Below, one piece after another: positions 53,196 to 62,630 of a stretch of 64,000 bases of DNA. Both the position numbers and the translations under genes were made by a program. The notes beneath the pieces are model-generated. The model was not told the DNA's origin, made no database searches, and saw nothing but the letters and a program-made list of their open reading frames with translations. Position 1 is the first letter of the stretch, and the number at the start of each line of letters is the position of its first letter. This DNA is from Brucella intermedia LMG 3301 (GTDB taxonomy: Bacteria; Pseudomonadota; Alphaproteobacteria; Rhizobiales; Rhizobiaceae). The DNA is taken from contig NZ_ACQA01000002.1 in NCBI RefSeq assembly GCF_000182645.1, positions 1,235,001 through 1,299,000 on the forward strand. The letters are read 5' to 3'.

Positions 53196-54257
53196 ATGGC
53201 TTTTCTGAATATCAAAAACCTGAAAAAGAGCTTCGGCGCCAATACCGTCGTCCACGATTTCAACCTTGCCGTGGAAAAGGGCGAATTCGTCTCCTTCCTC
53301 GGCCCGTCAGGCTGCGGCAAGACGACCGTTCTGCGCATGATCGCCGGTTTCGAGATGCCCGACAGCGGCGCCATCGAAATCAACGGCAAGGATGTGGTGG
53401 ACCTCAAGCCCAACCAGCGCAATATCGGCATGGTGTTTCAGGCCTATGCGCTTTTCCCTAATATGACGGTGGCGCAGAATGTTTCGTTCGGCCTGCGCGT
53501 TGCCGGAAAGTCGAAGGCAGAAATCGACGCCACGGTGAAGGAAATGCTGGGCCTCATCCGCCTCGACCATCTGGCGGATCGCTATCCCTACCAGATGTCC
53601 GGCGGCCAGCAGCAGCGCGTCGCGCTGGCGCGCGCGCTTGCCACCAAGCCGCAGGTTCTTCTGCTCGACGAGCCGCTATCGGCACTCGATGCCAAAATCC
53701 GCATATCCTTGCGCGAAGAAATCCGCGCCATCCAGCAGAAGCTCGGCATTACGACCGTCTTCGTCACCCACGATCAGGAGGAAGCGCTGTCGATCTCCGA
53801 CCGCATCGTGGTCATGCATGAAGGCCGCGCCGACCAGATCGGATCGCCTTTCGACATCTATAACCGCCCTGCCTCGCGCTTCGTGGCGTCGTTCGTCGGC
53901 ACGCTCAACATGCTGGAAGCCTCGGTCAGCGAACCCGGCCGGAACAGCATCGAGCTCGACGGCCGCACCATCACGGTGCAGGAAACGCTCGACCATCATC
54001 CGAAGGGCAAGCCGCTGACGCTGGCCTTGCGCCCGGAAGCTGTCAGCCTCGAAGCGCGCAAGAGCCACGATACAGCGCTGGAAGCAACGATCGACGATGT
54101 TCATTTCCTCGGTTCCGTCATTCGCACGCGTGTGACGCTCGGCAAGAACCGCCTTTCGTTCGACACGTTCAACGATCCGACTCATCCGCCGCCGCAGCGC
54201 GGCGACAAGGTGACCGTGCATTTCGCCTCACGCGATCTGCTCGTGCTGGCAGATTAA
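53196..54257 (+). CDS. ABC importer ATP-binding protein (Pot/Opp/Fbp type)
   Basis: A 353-residue ATPase with Walker A GPSGCGKTTV (about 34-43), the signature MSGGQQQRVALARALA, Walker B QVLLLDEPLSALDAK and the switch VTHDQEEAL. A C-terminal TOBE-type regulatory domain covers about 240-350 (LALRPEAVSLE). It is last in the four-gene operon and followed by a clear terminator. Confidence 0.92.
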   Translation: MAFLNIKNLKKSFGANTVVHDFNLAVEKGEFVSFLGPSGCGKTTVLRMIAGFEMPDSGAIEINGKDVVDLKPNQRNIGMVFQAYALFPNMTVAQNVSFGLRVAGKSKAEIDATVKEMLGLIRLDHLADRYPYQMSGGQQQRVALARALATKPQVLLLDEPLSALDAKIRISLREEIRAIQQKLGITTVFVTHDQEEALSISDRIVVMHEGRADQIGSPFDIYNRPASRFVASFVGTLNMLEASVSEPGRNSIELDGRTITVQETLDHHPKGKPLTLALRPEAVSLEARKSHDTALEATIDDVHFLGSVIRTRVTLGKNRLSFDTFNDPTHPPPQRGDKVTVHFASRDLLVLAD

Positions 54258-54266
54258 AACAAAAAA

Positions 54267-54283
54267 GCCGCCCAGTGGGCGGC
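54267..54283. terminator. Bidirectional terminator between the importer ATPase and gnd
   Basis: GCCGCCC-AGT-GGGCGGC with six A on the left and five T on the right. It is a classical intrinsic terminator readable from both strands and lies between convergent genes. Confidence 0.9.
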
Positions 54284-54303
54284 TTTTTCAATTACAGCGA
54301 ATT

Positions 54304-55716
54304 TTATTCGCCCCAGGGACCGTGGAAATCCCCGTCCTTGTCGATCCGCTTGAAGCCGTGCGAACCGAAGAAATCGCGCTGGCCCTGGAGGAGATTGGCG
54401 GTGCCAAGCGCCTGCGTAAAACTGTCGAAATAGCTGAGCGCCGAGCCCAGTGCAGGCAAAGGCAGGCCAGCGAGCGCCGCCTTGGCGACGATCTGGCGAA
54501 GGCCGTTGGAAGCCTTGCTCATGCGTTCGACAAAGGCGGGCGCCAGCAGCAGGTTGCGGCTTTCGCTGTCCTCGAAGGCGTGGGCGATATCGTCCAGCAG
54601 CTGCGAACGAATGATGCAGCCCGCGCGCCAGATGCGGGCGGTTTCTGCAAGCGGGATGTTCCAGCCGTGCTCCTGCGATGCGGCTTCCATCACCGCGAAC
54701 CCTTGAGCGTAAGCGGCGATCTTGCCCGCCAGCAGACCCTGCTCCAGATCGGCGAGGAATTTTGCCTGATCGGAAATCTCGAGGCTGCGCTGGCCGGGAT
54801 TATAGGCCTTTGCGGCAAGCGCGCGCGCCGCCTTCAGCGAGGACAGGGAGCGGGCAGCGACCGCAGCTTCAATCGCGGTTGCCGGAACACCCAGCATCTG
54901 CGCCTCGATGGCCGCCCAGCGGCCCGTGCCCTTCTGGCCGGCTTCATCGAGGATCATGTCGACCATCGCCTTGCCGGTTTCCGGATCGGTCGCCTTCAGC
55001 ACCTTGGCGGTGATCTCGATCAGATAGGAGTTGAGCGGACCCTGGTTCCACTTCTCGAACACATCGCCGATGGCAGGGGCGGAAAGCCCGAGACCGTCAC
55101 GCAGGATGCCGTAGATTTCGGCAATCATCTGCATGTCGGCATATTCGATGCCGTTATGGATCGTCTTGACGAAATGACCGGCGCCATCGGGGCCCACCAG
55201 CGCACAGCAAGGTTCGTCCTTGTATTTGGCGGCAGCGGCAAGCAGGATCGGCGCGATGCGCTCATAGGCTTCCTCGGTGCCGCCGACCATCATCGACGGA
55301 CCGTGGCGCGCACCTTCCGCACCGCCGGAAACGCCCATGCCGACAAAGGTCGGATCATTGGGGCCGAGCGCCTTCAGACGGCGCACCGTGTCGCGATAAT
55401 CGGAATTGCCAGCGTCGATCATGATGTCGCCCTTCTCAAGATAGGCCTTGAGGCGGGTGGTCTCAGCATCGACGGGAGCGCCTGCCTTGATGAGGAAGAT
55501 GATCGGGCGCGGCTTGCGGATATTCGCCGCGAGGTCCTCGAAAGTAGGGCAAGCAATGATCTTGTCGCGCAGCGGGCCAGCCTTTTCGAGGAAGGCTTTC
55601 AGCACAGGCTCATCACGGTCATAGACGGCTACCGTATAGCCCTTCTCGGCTATGTTCAGCGCCAGGTTGGAGCCCATGACGCCAAGGCCGACCATTCCGA
55701 TATCTGCTTTTTCCAT
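54304..55716 (-). CDS. gnd: 6-phosphogluconate dehydrogenase, decarboxylating
   Basis: A 470-residue enzyme that converts 6-phosphogluconate and NADP+ to ribulose 5-phosphate, CO2 and NADPH in the pentose phosphate pathway. The NADP fold GLGVMGSNLALNIAEKGY is at the N-terminus, GVSGGAEGARHGPSMMVGG and KTIHNGIEYADMQ are the catalytic motifs, and the C-terminal tail is typical. The ATG at 55716 with GAAGGG upstream is used; the longer open frame to 55833 is rejected. Confidence 0.96.
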   Translation of the reverse strand: MEKADIGMVGLGVMGSNLALNIAEKGYTVAVYDRDEPVLKAFLEKAGPLRDKIIACPTFEDLAANIRKPRPIIFLIKAGAPVDAETTRLKAYLEKGDIMIDAGNSDYRDTVRRLKALGPNDPTFVGMGVSGGAEGARHGPSMMVGGTEEAYERIAPILLAAAAKYKDEPCCALVGPDGAGHFVKTIHNGIEYADMQMIAEIYGILRDGLGLSAPAIGDVFEKWNQGPLNSYLIEITAKVLKATDPETGKAMVDMILDEAGQKGTGRWAAIEAQMLGVPATAIEAAVAARSLSSLKAARALAAKAYNPGQRSLEISDQAKFLADLEQGLLAGKIAAYAQGFAVMEAASQEHGWNIPLAETARIWRAGCIIRSQLLDDIAHAFEDSESRNLLLAPAFVERMSKASNGLRQIVAKAALAGLPLPALGSALSYFDSFTQALGTANLLQGQRDFFGSHGFKRIDKDGDFHGPWGE

Positions 55717-55976
55717 TTTGTGCCCTTCGCAAATGCAACCGACCGGCCGTCGTCTAGACACATGCAGAACATCGAACGCCGACAAGCCGAACCGATAAGA
55801 ATAGGCCGCCGCCGGATTTCGGCAGCAGCGCATGTCAATCTGTATCCTATTGTGGGATGATCTAGGGCATATGACGCAAAGTTGATAGACCTCCCGTCAC
55901 GAAAATCACCGGTTTTGCCCGCATAACCGCCTTGTTAAATCGGTTAGCTGGCCTGAAAACCCGTGTTTCGCGATTT

Positions 55977-56519
55977 TCACACCCGTTCCAGCTTGTGATG
56001 CGGCAGCGGCGGCAATTCGATAGTGATCGCGTCGTCCGCCTTTACCATGCCACCTGCAAGAACGATGGTCATGATGCCCGACTTGCGGACCAGTTCGCCA
56101 TCGGGGGTGCGGTCCAGCACAGCATTCAGAAGCCCGGCCTGGAAATTCTCTATCTGGGCGCAGGGGTTGCGCAGGCCGGTCGCTTCCAGAACGACTTCAT
56201 CGCCGATCCTGATCAGCGCGCCCTGGGGCAGACCCAGCAGATCGACACCGCGCGTGGTGATGTTCTCGCCAAGGTCGGCGGGCGCAACATCGAACCCCTT
56301 TTCGGCCAGCTCGTCGAAAAGCTCGGCATGGATGAGATGCACCTGCCGCAGATTGGGTTGTGTCGGGTCGGCCCGCACGCGGGAACGGTGCTTTACCGTC
56401 ACGCCCTGATGCGCATCGCCTTCGACGCCATGCCCCGTGATGATGCGGATTTCCGGCACGACCTGTTTGGAAAAACGATGCTCACCATCCCGCGCTACAG
56501 CCACGACAAATCCGCTCAT
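55977..56519 (-). CDS. MOSC domain protein
   Basis: A 180-residue stand-alone MOSC (molybdenum cofactor sulfurase C-terminal) protein. The core pattern VRADPTQPNLRQVHLIHAEL, then LGENITTRGVDLLGLPQGA and LRNPCAQIE, holds the conserved cysteine. MOSC proteins bind the Moco sulfur and carry sulfur for metal clusters or detoxify N-hydroxylated compounds. The ATG at 56519 with AAGGTGGG is the likely start. Confidence 0.88.
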   Translation of the reverse strand: MSGFVVAVARDGEHRFSKQVVPEIRIITGHGVEGDAHQGVTVKHRSRVRADPTQPNLRQVHLIHAELFDELAEKGFDVAPADLGENITTRGVDLLGLPQGALIRIGDEVVLEATGLRNPCAQIENFQAGLLNAVLDRTPDGELVRKSGIMTIVLAGGMVKADDAITIELPPLPHHKLERV

Positions 56520-56598
56520 CAAACCCACCTTGTGAAAGACATCCTGACAGGACAAAGAAACTTCGTTAGCCGCATTACATGAGCTATATAGCACCTGT

Positions 56599-57669
56599 AT
56601 GAAGTTGCGGGGCAAGCACGTGAATCAGGACAGGCAGGCAAAGACAGACTTTCGCTGGGGCATATGGGGCACGGGCACGATAGCCAACGCCTTTGCGGAC
56701 GATATTCAGGCAAGCACGGGGATGCGTGTCACCGCTGTTTGCTCGCGCGCGGCGGAGACCGCCGAAGCTTTCCGCCGGCGGATCGGCGCTGACAAGGCAT
56801 TCAGCGATTCAGGCGCGTTTCTCGCCCATCCGGATATCGATGCCATCTATATCGCCACTTCGAGCGCGATGCATGTGCTGCAGGCCATGCAGTCAATCGC
56901 GGCCGGCAAGCCATGCCTGATCGAAAAGCCGCTGTCGCTGGATGCGGCGGGCGCACGGCAGATCGAAGCCGCTGCGAAAGCAAAAAACGTCTTCGCCATG
57001 GAGGCGATGTGGAGCCGCTTTCTGCCAGCGATCCGCGCCGCCAGGAAGCATATCGACAGCGGTCGCATCGGCGCGGTGACGCGCATTGAAGCCGATCTGT
57101 CCTATATCCGCGCCTATGACCCGCAAAGCCGCTTCTTCAGTCCGGAACTTGGCGGCGGCGCTGCATTCGATCTCGGTGTTTATCCGGTTTCGCTGGCACT
57201 GTATTTCCTTGGCTTGCCGGATCATGCGGACGGCCGCTGGCAGCGCGCCAGAAGCGGCGTCGACATGCGTACCGATTTCCAGCTCGGCTGGCGGGGCGCT
57301 ACAGCCAGCCTTTCCTGCGGCTTCGACCGCGACGGCGAGAACAGCATGCTGATCGAGGGGACCAAAGGCACGATCCTGATCCATTCGCCATTTCTGAAAG
57401 CCCAGAGGCTGACGCTGTTTTCTGCCTTTGCCGCGCGGTCATCGCTCGGCCCGAATGGCGGCAAGGGGTTTGTAGGCAAGGTCATGAACCGCCTGCCCCT
57501 GCCGGGCCGCACCATCGAAACCTATGCTTTTTCCGGCAACGGATTGCAGTTTCAGGCCGAAGCGGTCCGCGATGCGGTGCGAAGCGGCCGGATATCCGAT
57601 GCGATCATGCCGCTCGACCATAGTGCAGCCGTTGCCGACATCATCCGCAAGGTGCTGTCGAAGGGTTGA
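56599..57669 (+). CDS. Gfo/Idh/MocA family oxidoreductase
   Basis: A 356-residue NAD(P)-dependent sugar or inositol-type dehydrogenase. The Rossmann start FRWGIWGTGTIANAFADDIQ and the EKP catalytic motif (PCLIEKPLSLD) are present. The exact substrate is unknown; its place at the edge of a polysaccharide cluster suggests nucleotide-sugar work. An alternative GTG at 56620 would shorten it by seven residues. Confidence 0.87.
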   Translation: MKLRGKHVNQDRQAKTDFRWGIWGTGTIANAFADDIQASTGMRVTAVCSRAAETAEAFRRRIGADKAFSDSGAFLAHPDIDAIYIATSSAMHVLQAMQSIAAGKPCLIEKPLSLDAAGARQIEAAAKAKNVFAMEAMWSRFLPAIRAARKHIDSGRIGAVTRIEADLSYIRAYDPQSRFFSPELGGGAAFDLGVYPVSLALYFLGLPDHADGRWQRARSGVDMRTDFQLGWRGATASLSCGFDRDGENSMLIEGTKGTILIHSPFLKAQRLTLFSAFAARSSLGPNGGKGFVGKVMNRLPLPGRTIETYAFSGNGLQFQAEAVRDAVRSGRISDAIMPLDHSAAVADIIRKVLSKG

Positions 57670-57670
57670 A

Positions 57671-57714
57671 AAGCGTATCCCGAAAAGTGTGAAACGGTTC
57701 TCGGATAAGATGCG
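57671..57714. repeat. Partial family A tail
   Basis: Sequence CGAAAAGTGTGAAACGGTTC then TCGGATAAGATGCG, related to the tail at 58921-58956 (CAGCAAAAGTGCGAAACGGT). It lies between two convergent oxidoreductase genes; the palindromic head is absent. Confidence 0.45.
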
Positions 57715-57756
57715 CGCCAGGACAAATTTTCAGAAAGACGAGCTGAGATCGGCTCT

Positions 57757-58894
57757 CTAGAAACTGCTTCTCATCCTGTAAGGCTGCGCATTTTCACCGG
57801 CATTGTTCAGGGCAAGCGCGATTTCGGTGATATGCAGCGCCACATCGCCAGAGAAGAACGCCTTGTCGCCCGTCTGGATTGCGCGGGCCTGATCGGCGAT
57901 GCCCCGCACGAAATCGATCTGTGAGGGATACATGGGCAGCGACCGCTTGTCGGCCTTCGGATAGGACAGCTTTGTGCCGACGGTCGGTTTCCAGGACAGA
58001 AACTTGCCGACGCGCATTTCGATGATGCCGAACAGGCGCGCGAGAAAACGGCGCTTTTCCTCCGTGCGTTCAAGACGGACGACCGAACGATTATCCCAGA
58101 GATCATCCACCACTATCGAGCCCTTGTCGGCAACGATTGTCAGGCTGCGATCCTTCGGCATGGCAAGCCCCGATGTGAGACGCGCCACCAGCCCCGACTT
58201 GAAAACGAGACAGCCGACCGAAAAATCAGGCGCCATATGCAGATGCTCGGTTCCCGGCCCCTTGTCCGGAAAGGTTATCGCGGAAAATGCCGAGACACTT
58301 TCGACCGGACCGAACAGCGACACCAGCCATGACAGCGCATAGCCCGCATGTTCCAGCGTGCAGCCGATCTCAAATTCGTGCAGGCCGGGCCACGGCGCTC
58401 CCGACTGCGAACGCCAGCTTGACCATTTGTCACGAAATACCGGCCCGTCTTCCATTTCCGCATAGACAAGACGCGGCACGCCGATGCCATTCATTACGCT
58501 TGCTACCAGACGATAGGCATCGCTGAGGCCATTGGCCGGGAGCTGCCGCGAGCGTGAGCCCTGCCTTCCGCGCAAAAGCGACCAGCGCTTCCGCATCGTC
58601 ATAATTCATCGCCAGCGGCTTTTCGGAATAGACGTGCTTTCCCGCCGAAAGCGCTGCATGGGAGATTTCAAAATGACTTTCAGGCGTGGTCAGGTTGACG
58701 ACGATCTCTACGTCCGGATCGGCGAGGACTGCCTCGAAACTCTCATAAGCACTGACCGAGTAATGCGCGCAGAACGCCTTCAGCCGCTCGGGAGAGCGGT
58801 CATAGGCGCCGCGCAGCGTCAGTTCGGGATAATTGCGCAGCGTGGTCATGTAGTAGTCGGCAACAAATCCGGTCCCGACAATTGCGATATTCAT
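57757..58894 (-). pseudogene. Gfo/Idh/MocA family oxidoreductase, broken by one +1 frameshift
   Basis: The N-terminal Rossmann part from 58894 (MNIAIVGTGFVADYYMTTLR, HVYSEKPLAMNYDD) and the C-terminal part (ANGLSDAYRLVASVMNGIGV and onward to AQPYRMRSSF) are in different frames. The coding strand has GCTCCCGGCCAAT at about 58540-58550; dropping one C gives LAAAPANGLSDAYRLV and 378 residues. Probably a sugar dehydrogenase for the polysaccharide genes that follow. Another single-base insertion; see the window-wide note on these lesions. Confidence 0.82.
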
Positions 58895-58911
58895 GAAGTG
58901 GCTCCGGCTAA

Positions 58912-59015
58912 AAGCATTTCCAGCAAAAGTGCGAAACGGTCCTGCGTTGGATAATGCGTGTAAACAAAGAGATAGAGCGGTTCCACGATTCTGTTTTCAC
59001 TGGAACCGCTCTATC
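58912..59015. repeat. Dispersed palindrome family A, copy 4 (inverted)
   Basis: Same unit as the copy at 35.7 kb but in the opposite direction: tail AAAGCATTTCCAGCAAAAGT, middle TTGGATAATGCG, then a perfect 15-bp stem GATAGAGCGGTTCCA / TGGAACCGCTCTATC (58971-59015). The stop codon of the polymerase gene lies in the stem. Confidence 0.75.
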
Positions 59016-60345
59016 GTTTCGGGATGATGATTTTCGCGGTCAGCCTGAGGCCGAAGATCGCAAAGACGAGCGTGAGCCAGACCGGGTCCATGCGGCGGAA
59101 GAAGAAGCTTTCCAGCATGGCGTTCAACGTTCCGAAGAACACGACCATCAGGAAGAAATCGGCCAGCAGCAGGTTTTCCCGCACCGGGCGGCAGCGCGCG
59201 TAATTGACCAGCGGCATGACGATGATGACGAAAATAGCACAGATGAGCGCCGGAACCCCCATCGACAGCGCGATATCGAGATAACCATTGTGCCCATGCA
59301 CGATGCCGCGCACATCCCAGTCGAGATAATACGGATTGGCGGCTTGCTTCGCGATCGGTGTGCCCCAGAAGCTTTCATAGCCGAAGCCGGTCCACGGGCG
59401 CTGGGACAGCGCTTCCACCGCAAAGGCCCAGATGGAGGTGCGCCCGGTAAAGGTGGGATCGACATCGAGTTGCAGAACGAGCTGATGCATCGGCTCGAAC
59501 AGGACCGTGCCGAAGGTAAACAGCGCAAGCAGAAACTGGATCGTGAAGACTGCCACCGGCGCGAGGAAACGGAGGCCGAAAAGACCGGGGGTGATCACGA
59601 GCAGCATGGCCAGCGGCACCAGCGCCGCCGTCGTCTTCGATCCGGTCTGCGAAACGAAGACCAATGCGGAGACGGCAATCAGGAAACCGCTCACCCGCCA
59701 GCCGCGCCGCCACAGATAGACACCGGCGAAGGAAAAGGCGGCCATGACCGGACCGGCAATGTTCTTGTGCGTGAAGACACCGCGCCAGAGATAGGCGTTC
59801 TGCGGTTCCAGCGCGTCGGCGCCGTGGGTGCCGAGATTTGGCAGAAGCACGACGCCCGCATAGGAAACGACGATGACGATCGAAGCCACAGTGACCAGCA
59901 TGGCCGAATAGGCGTCGCCATCCTGCGGCAGGCTGAGGACGGCAATGACCGTCAGAATGCCGATCATCGTCAACAATACGCCGCGTATCGCGGTTGCCGG
60001 ATCGGGGCTTGCGAAAACCGACGCCAACAGGAAGGCAAACATCAGCAGCCAGCCGGGGCTGACGATTTTGGCCACCTTCTTCGGATCGGCGAACATGGCA
60101 AGCGACAGCAGGGATACGGCTCCGAGACAGCCGAAACCGAGCTGGTTGATGGCATCGCCGCCGCCCGACGCATCCCCGCTCGCCGCGGCGCTGAGCGGAT
60201 TGAAGGGACGGAAGGAAATCAGCAGAATGCAGAATGTTATCGTGGCGATAACGAGCGCAATCGTGCGGACTGTCGCCCGCACGTTGGCTTGCGCCGCAAC
60301 ATCGGAACGCGCGTCAGTTCTTGTCCGGGTTGCGATATTGCTCAT
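59011..60345 (-). CDS. Wzy/ExoQ-type O-antigen polymerase or ligase family protein
   Basis: A 444-residue inner-membrane protein with about eleven hydrophobic segments and the Wzy_C pattern: a periplasmic loop with FTGRTSIWAFAVEALSQRPW, TGFGYESFWG and VHGHNGYLDIALSMG. It resembles ExoQ-type polymerases that link repeat units of exopolysaccharide on the periplasmic side. It overlaps the glycosyltransferase gene by 32 bp. Its stop codon lies in a dispersed palindrome. Confidence 0.87.
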   Translation of the reverse strand: MSNIATRTRTDARSDVAAQANVRATVRTIALVIATITFCILLISFRPFNPLSAAASGDASGGGDAINQLGFGCLGAVSLLSLAMFADPKKVAKIVSPGWLLMFAFLLASVFASPDPATAIRGVLLTMIGILTVIAVLSLPQDGDAYSAMLVTVASIVIVVSYAGVVLLPNLGTHGADALEPQNAYLWRGVFTHKNIAGPVMAAFSFAGVYLWRRGWRVSGFLIAVSALVFVSQTGSKTTAALVPLAMLLVITPGLFGLRFLAPVAVFTIQFLLALFTFGTVLFEPMHQLVLQLDVDPTFTGRTSIWAFAVEALSQRPWTGFGYESFWGTPIAKQAANPYYLDWDVRGIVHGHNGYLDIALSMGVPALICAIFVIIVMPLVNYARCRPVRENLLLADFFLMVVFFGTLNAMLESFFFRRMDPVWLTLVFAIFGLRLTAKIIIPKR

Positions 60346-61306
60346 TCAGATATCCAAAATGGGCCATGACGCGGCCCAGCCCGATATGGATGAAGTAAGT
60401 CCCGACCGGCACGAAGCGCGCCGCGATGCCGCGCCGCAGGGCCTTGATCGGAGAATAAGCCAAAAGAGCGAGACTTTTCAAAAAAACACGCACCTGACCC
60501 AAAGGCTCGTCCTTGCGCTGGCGTTGCTCGATCAGCGTTGACAGGACGCCGTTGCGCAGGCCCCGCGCCGTGATCCAGTCGCTCTCCAGCCGCCGTGCCG
60601 GAATAGTCTCCCGCACGATGCCTTCGTTGCACCAGGCAATCGTGAAGCCTTTGGCGCGGGAGCGGTTGATGAAATCGGAATCGCCGCCGCCGGTGAAATT
60701 GAACTTCAGGTCCATGAACGGATAGCCGATGGCTTCCAGAACCGGGCGGGCGATCAACAGGTTGCCGGATGAATAGATGATTGGAACCGGCCCGGTCTTG
60801 CTGTAATGCGGCAGGAAAACCGGATGCCTTGCCCATTTTTCCGAACCCGGCTTCTCAAAAATCGGATATTGGGGACCGCCGACGAGGCTGGCATTATAGC
60901 GCTCGGCGGTTGCCACCATGTTTTCGATCCAGGCCGGATCGGCGAGTTCGTCATCATCGATGACGATGACATATTTGAAATTCGGGAAATAGGTCGTCGC
61001 CGTCAGCCAGCCTGCATTATAGGCATTGCAGTTGCCGCGATGGGATTCCACGATCAGCATGCCGTTATATTTTCCGGCCTCGAACTGTGGTGCCGCAACC
61101 TTGGCGCCTTCCCGGTCCTCCGCCTCGTTTTCGATCACCACGACCGCGAAGCGGCGGCTGGTGACTTGGGCATTGAGCGTATCCAGCGTGCGGATGACAT
61201 GCTCCGGACGGCGAAATGTCGGCAAGGTCACCACCACCTCTACTTCATCGAAACGAAGTTTAGGTGTTTTAGCAATTACTTGTATATGATCCGGTAATAC
61301 AGACAT
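60314..61306 (-). CDS. Glycosyltransferase family 2
   Basis: A 330-residue GT-A fold enzyme with the start EVVVTLPTFRRPEHVIRTLD and the metal-binding DDD in YVIVIDDDELADPAWIENM (about 100-120), then GGGDSDFINRSRAKGF. It adds sugars from nucleotide donors to a growing polysaccharide, probably on the cytoplasmic face. The ATG at 61306 with GGTGG upstream is preferred to an in-frame TTG at 61318. It overlaps the polymerase gene, which it precedes. Confidence 0.88.
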   Translation of the reverse strand: MSVLPDHIQVIAKTPKLRFDEVEVVVTLPTFRRPEHVIRTLDTLNAQVTSRRFAVVVIENEAEDREGAKVAAPQFEAGKYNGMLIVESHRGNCNAYNAGWLTATTYFPNFKYVIVIDDDELADPAWIENMVATAERYNASLVGGPQYPIFEKPGSEKWARHPVFLPHYSKTGPVPIIYSSGNLLIARPVLEAIGYPFMDLKFNFTGGGDSDFINRSRAKGFTIAWCNEGIVRETIPARRLESDWITARGLRNGVLSTLIEQRQRKDEPLGQVRVFLKSLALLAYSPIKALRRGIAARFVPVGTYFIHIGLGRVMAHFGYLNEQYRNPDKN

Positions 61307-61443
61307 TACGCCACCCAATATTTAACGACCCATGTTTTCACCGGGCCTATTCAAAAACAATTAAAGAAAAGTTCACCGCGTGGTTGTAAGCACAGCCTGA
61401 AACTATCATAGAGAACGCTGATCCGTAATATGCAGGAGCTGAC

Positions 61444-62628
61444 TTGCCGTCCCCTCACCTTGTTTTCGTAACATCGATTGTTCCGCATGGAATCCCGACT
61501 ACCGGTTATGAAGTGGCGAATTCGGCTGTGGTCGATGGCCTGCGGCGTTCGGGTGCAAAGGTGACCGTGCTTGGTTTCACATGGCCGGGCGTGAAAGCCG
61601 ATGCTGCGGTTACGGTCGTGCTGGGCGAGGTGGAAGTGCGAACCGAAGGCGCTGGCATCAGGCGCAAGATCGGCTGGGTGGTGAAATCCTTCCTGACCGG
61701 CCTGACTGTCTCCTCGGCGAAGTTGCGGGTGATTCCAGCGCAGAAACTGCGCGAGGCCATCGGACGGATCGGCCCTTTCGATGCCTATGTGCTGAACGGG
61801 GTGACCCTGCCCGGCGCGTTTGAAGATATTTTCAAGGACAAGCCGTCGCTCTTCGTGGCGCATAATGTGGAATATCGCTCGGCGGAGGAAAACGCCGCCG
61901 ACGCCCGAAGCTTCATTCAGAAATTCCTGTTCGCCCGCGAGGCGCGCATTCTCAAAGGGCTGGAAAGCCGCCTCAGCGGAACGGCGCGTTTCGTCTTCAC
62001 CTTTGCCGAAGATGACGGCCCGGCGCTCGGACTTGCTCCCGACCGGTTTGCGACGATGCCGCTCGTCACGCCGGGCGGAATGCAGGCGGCTCAGCCACGC
62101 CCGGCAAGGTACGACCTTGCCCTCATCGGCACATGGACATGGCACCCGAACCGCATCGGGCTGGAATGGTTCCTGCGCGAGGTAAAGCCGCATCTCCCCG
62201 GCGATATTTCCATCACGATTGCAGGCAACACGCCCGCTGATCTCGTCTCTGCCTGGTCTGGCGTCAACTTCGTCGGCAAGGTGCCGGATGCGACGGAATT
62301 CGTGGAAAGCGGGGCGGTTGTTCCGCTCATCAGCCGGGCGGGAACCGGGGTGCAGCTGAAAACCATTGAAACATTCGAGCTGGGCATGCCAAGCGTCGCC
62401 ACGACGCATTCCGTGCGCGGTATCGACAATATCCCGGCCAATTGCACCATTGCCGATGACCCGCGAGCCTTCGCGGCGGCAATCATCGAGCGGATCGGGA
62501 AGGCAAGATCGGGGGACAGCCAGAGACTGGACGGCAAGGCCTTCACCCGGTCACAAATCGAAGGCATGGACCGTGCGGTTGCCCGCGGTCTGCAAGCACT
62601 TCGCAGCGAAAATAGAATGACGGACTAG
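61444..62628 (+). CDS. Glycosyltransferase family 4-like protein
   Basis: A 394-residue GT-B fold enzyme. N-terminal domain VTSIVPHGIPTTGYEVANSA; C-terminal donor-binding domain with LIGTWTWHPNRIGLEWFLRE, FVGKVPDATEFVESGAVVPL and GTGVQLKTIETFELGMPSVA. A TTG start with AGGAG 5 bp upstream is used. First gene of a rightward group of at least three polysaccharide genes. Confidence 0.87.
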   Translation: MPSPHLVFVTSIVPHGIPTTGYEVANSAVVDGLRRSGAKVTVLGFTWPGVKADAAVTVVLGEVEVRTEGAGIRRKIGWVVKSFLTGLTVSSAKLRVIPAQKLREAIGRIGPFDAYVLNGVTLPGAFEDIFKDKPSLFVAHNVEYRSAEENAADARSFIQKFLFAREARILKGLESRLSGTARFVFTFAEDDGPALGLAPDRFATMPLVTPGGMQAAQPRPARYDLALIGTWTWHPNRIGLEWFLREVKPHLPGDISITIAGNTPADLVSAWSGVNFVGKVPDATEFVESGAVVPLISRAGTGVQLKTIETFELGMPSVATTHSVRGIDNIPANCTIADDPRAFAAAIIERIGKARSGDSQRLDGKAFTRSQIEGMDRAVARGLQALRSENRMTD

Positions 62629-62630
62629 GC

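Noticed and set aside
58954..60369. A 471-codon open frame on the plus strand, antisense to the Wzy/ExoQ-like gene
   Set aside because: Extremely Glu/Arg/Gln/His-rich low-complexity translation, typical of the reverse of a membrane protein gene.
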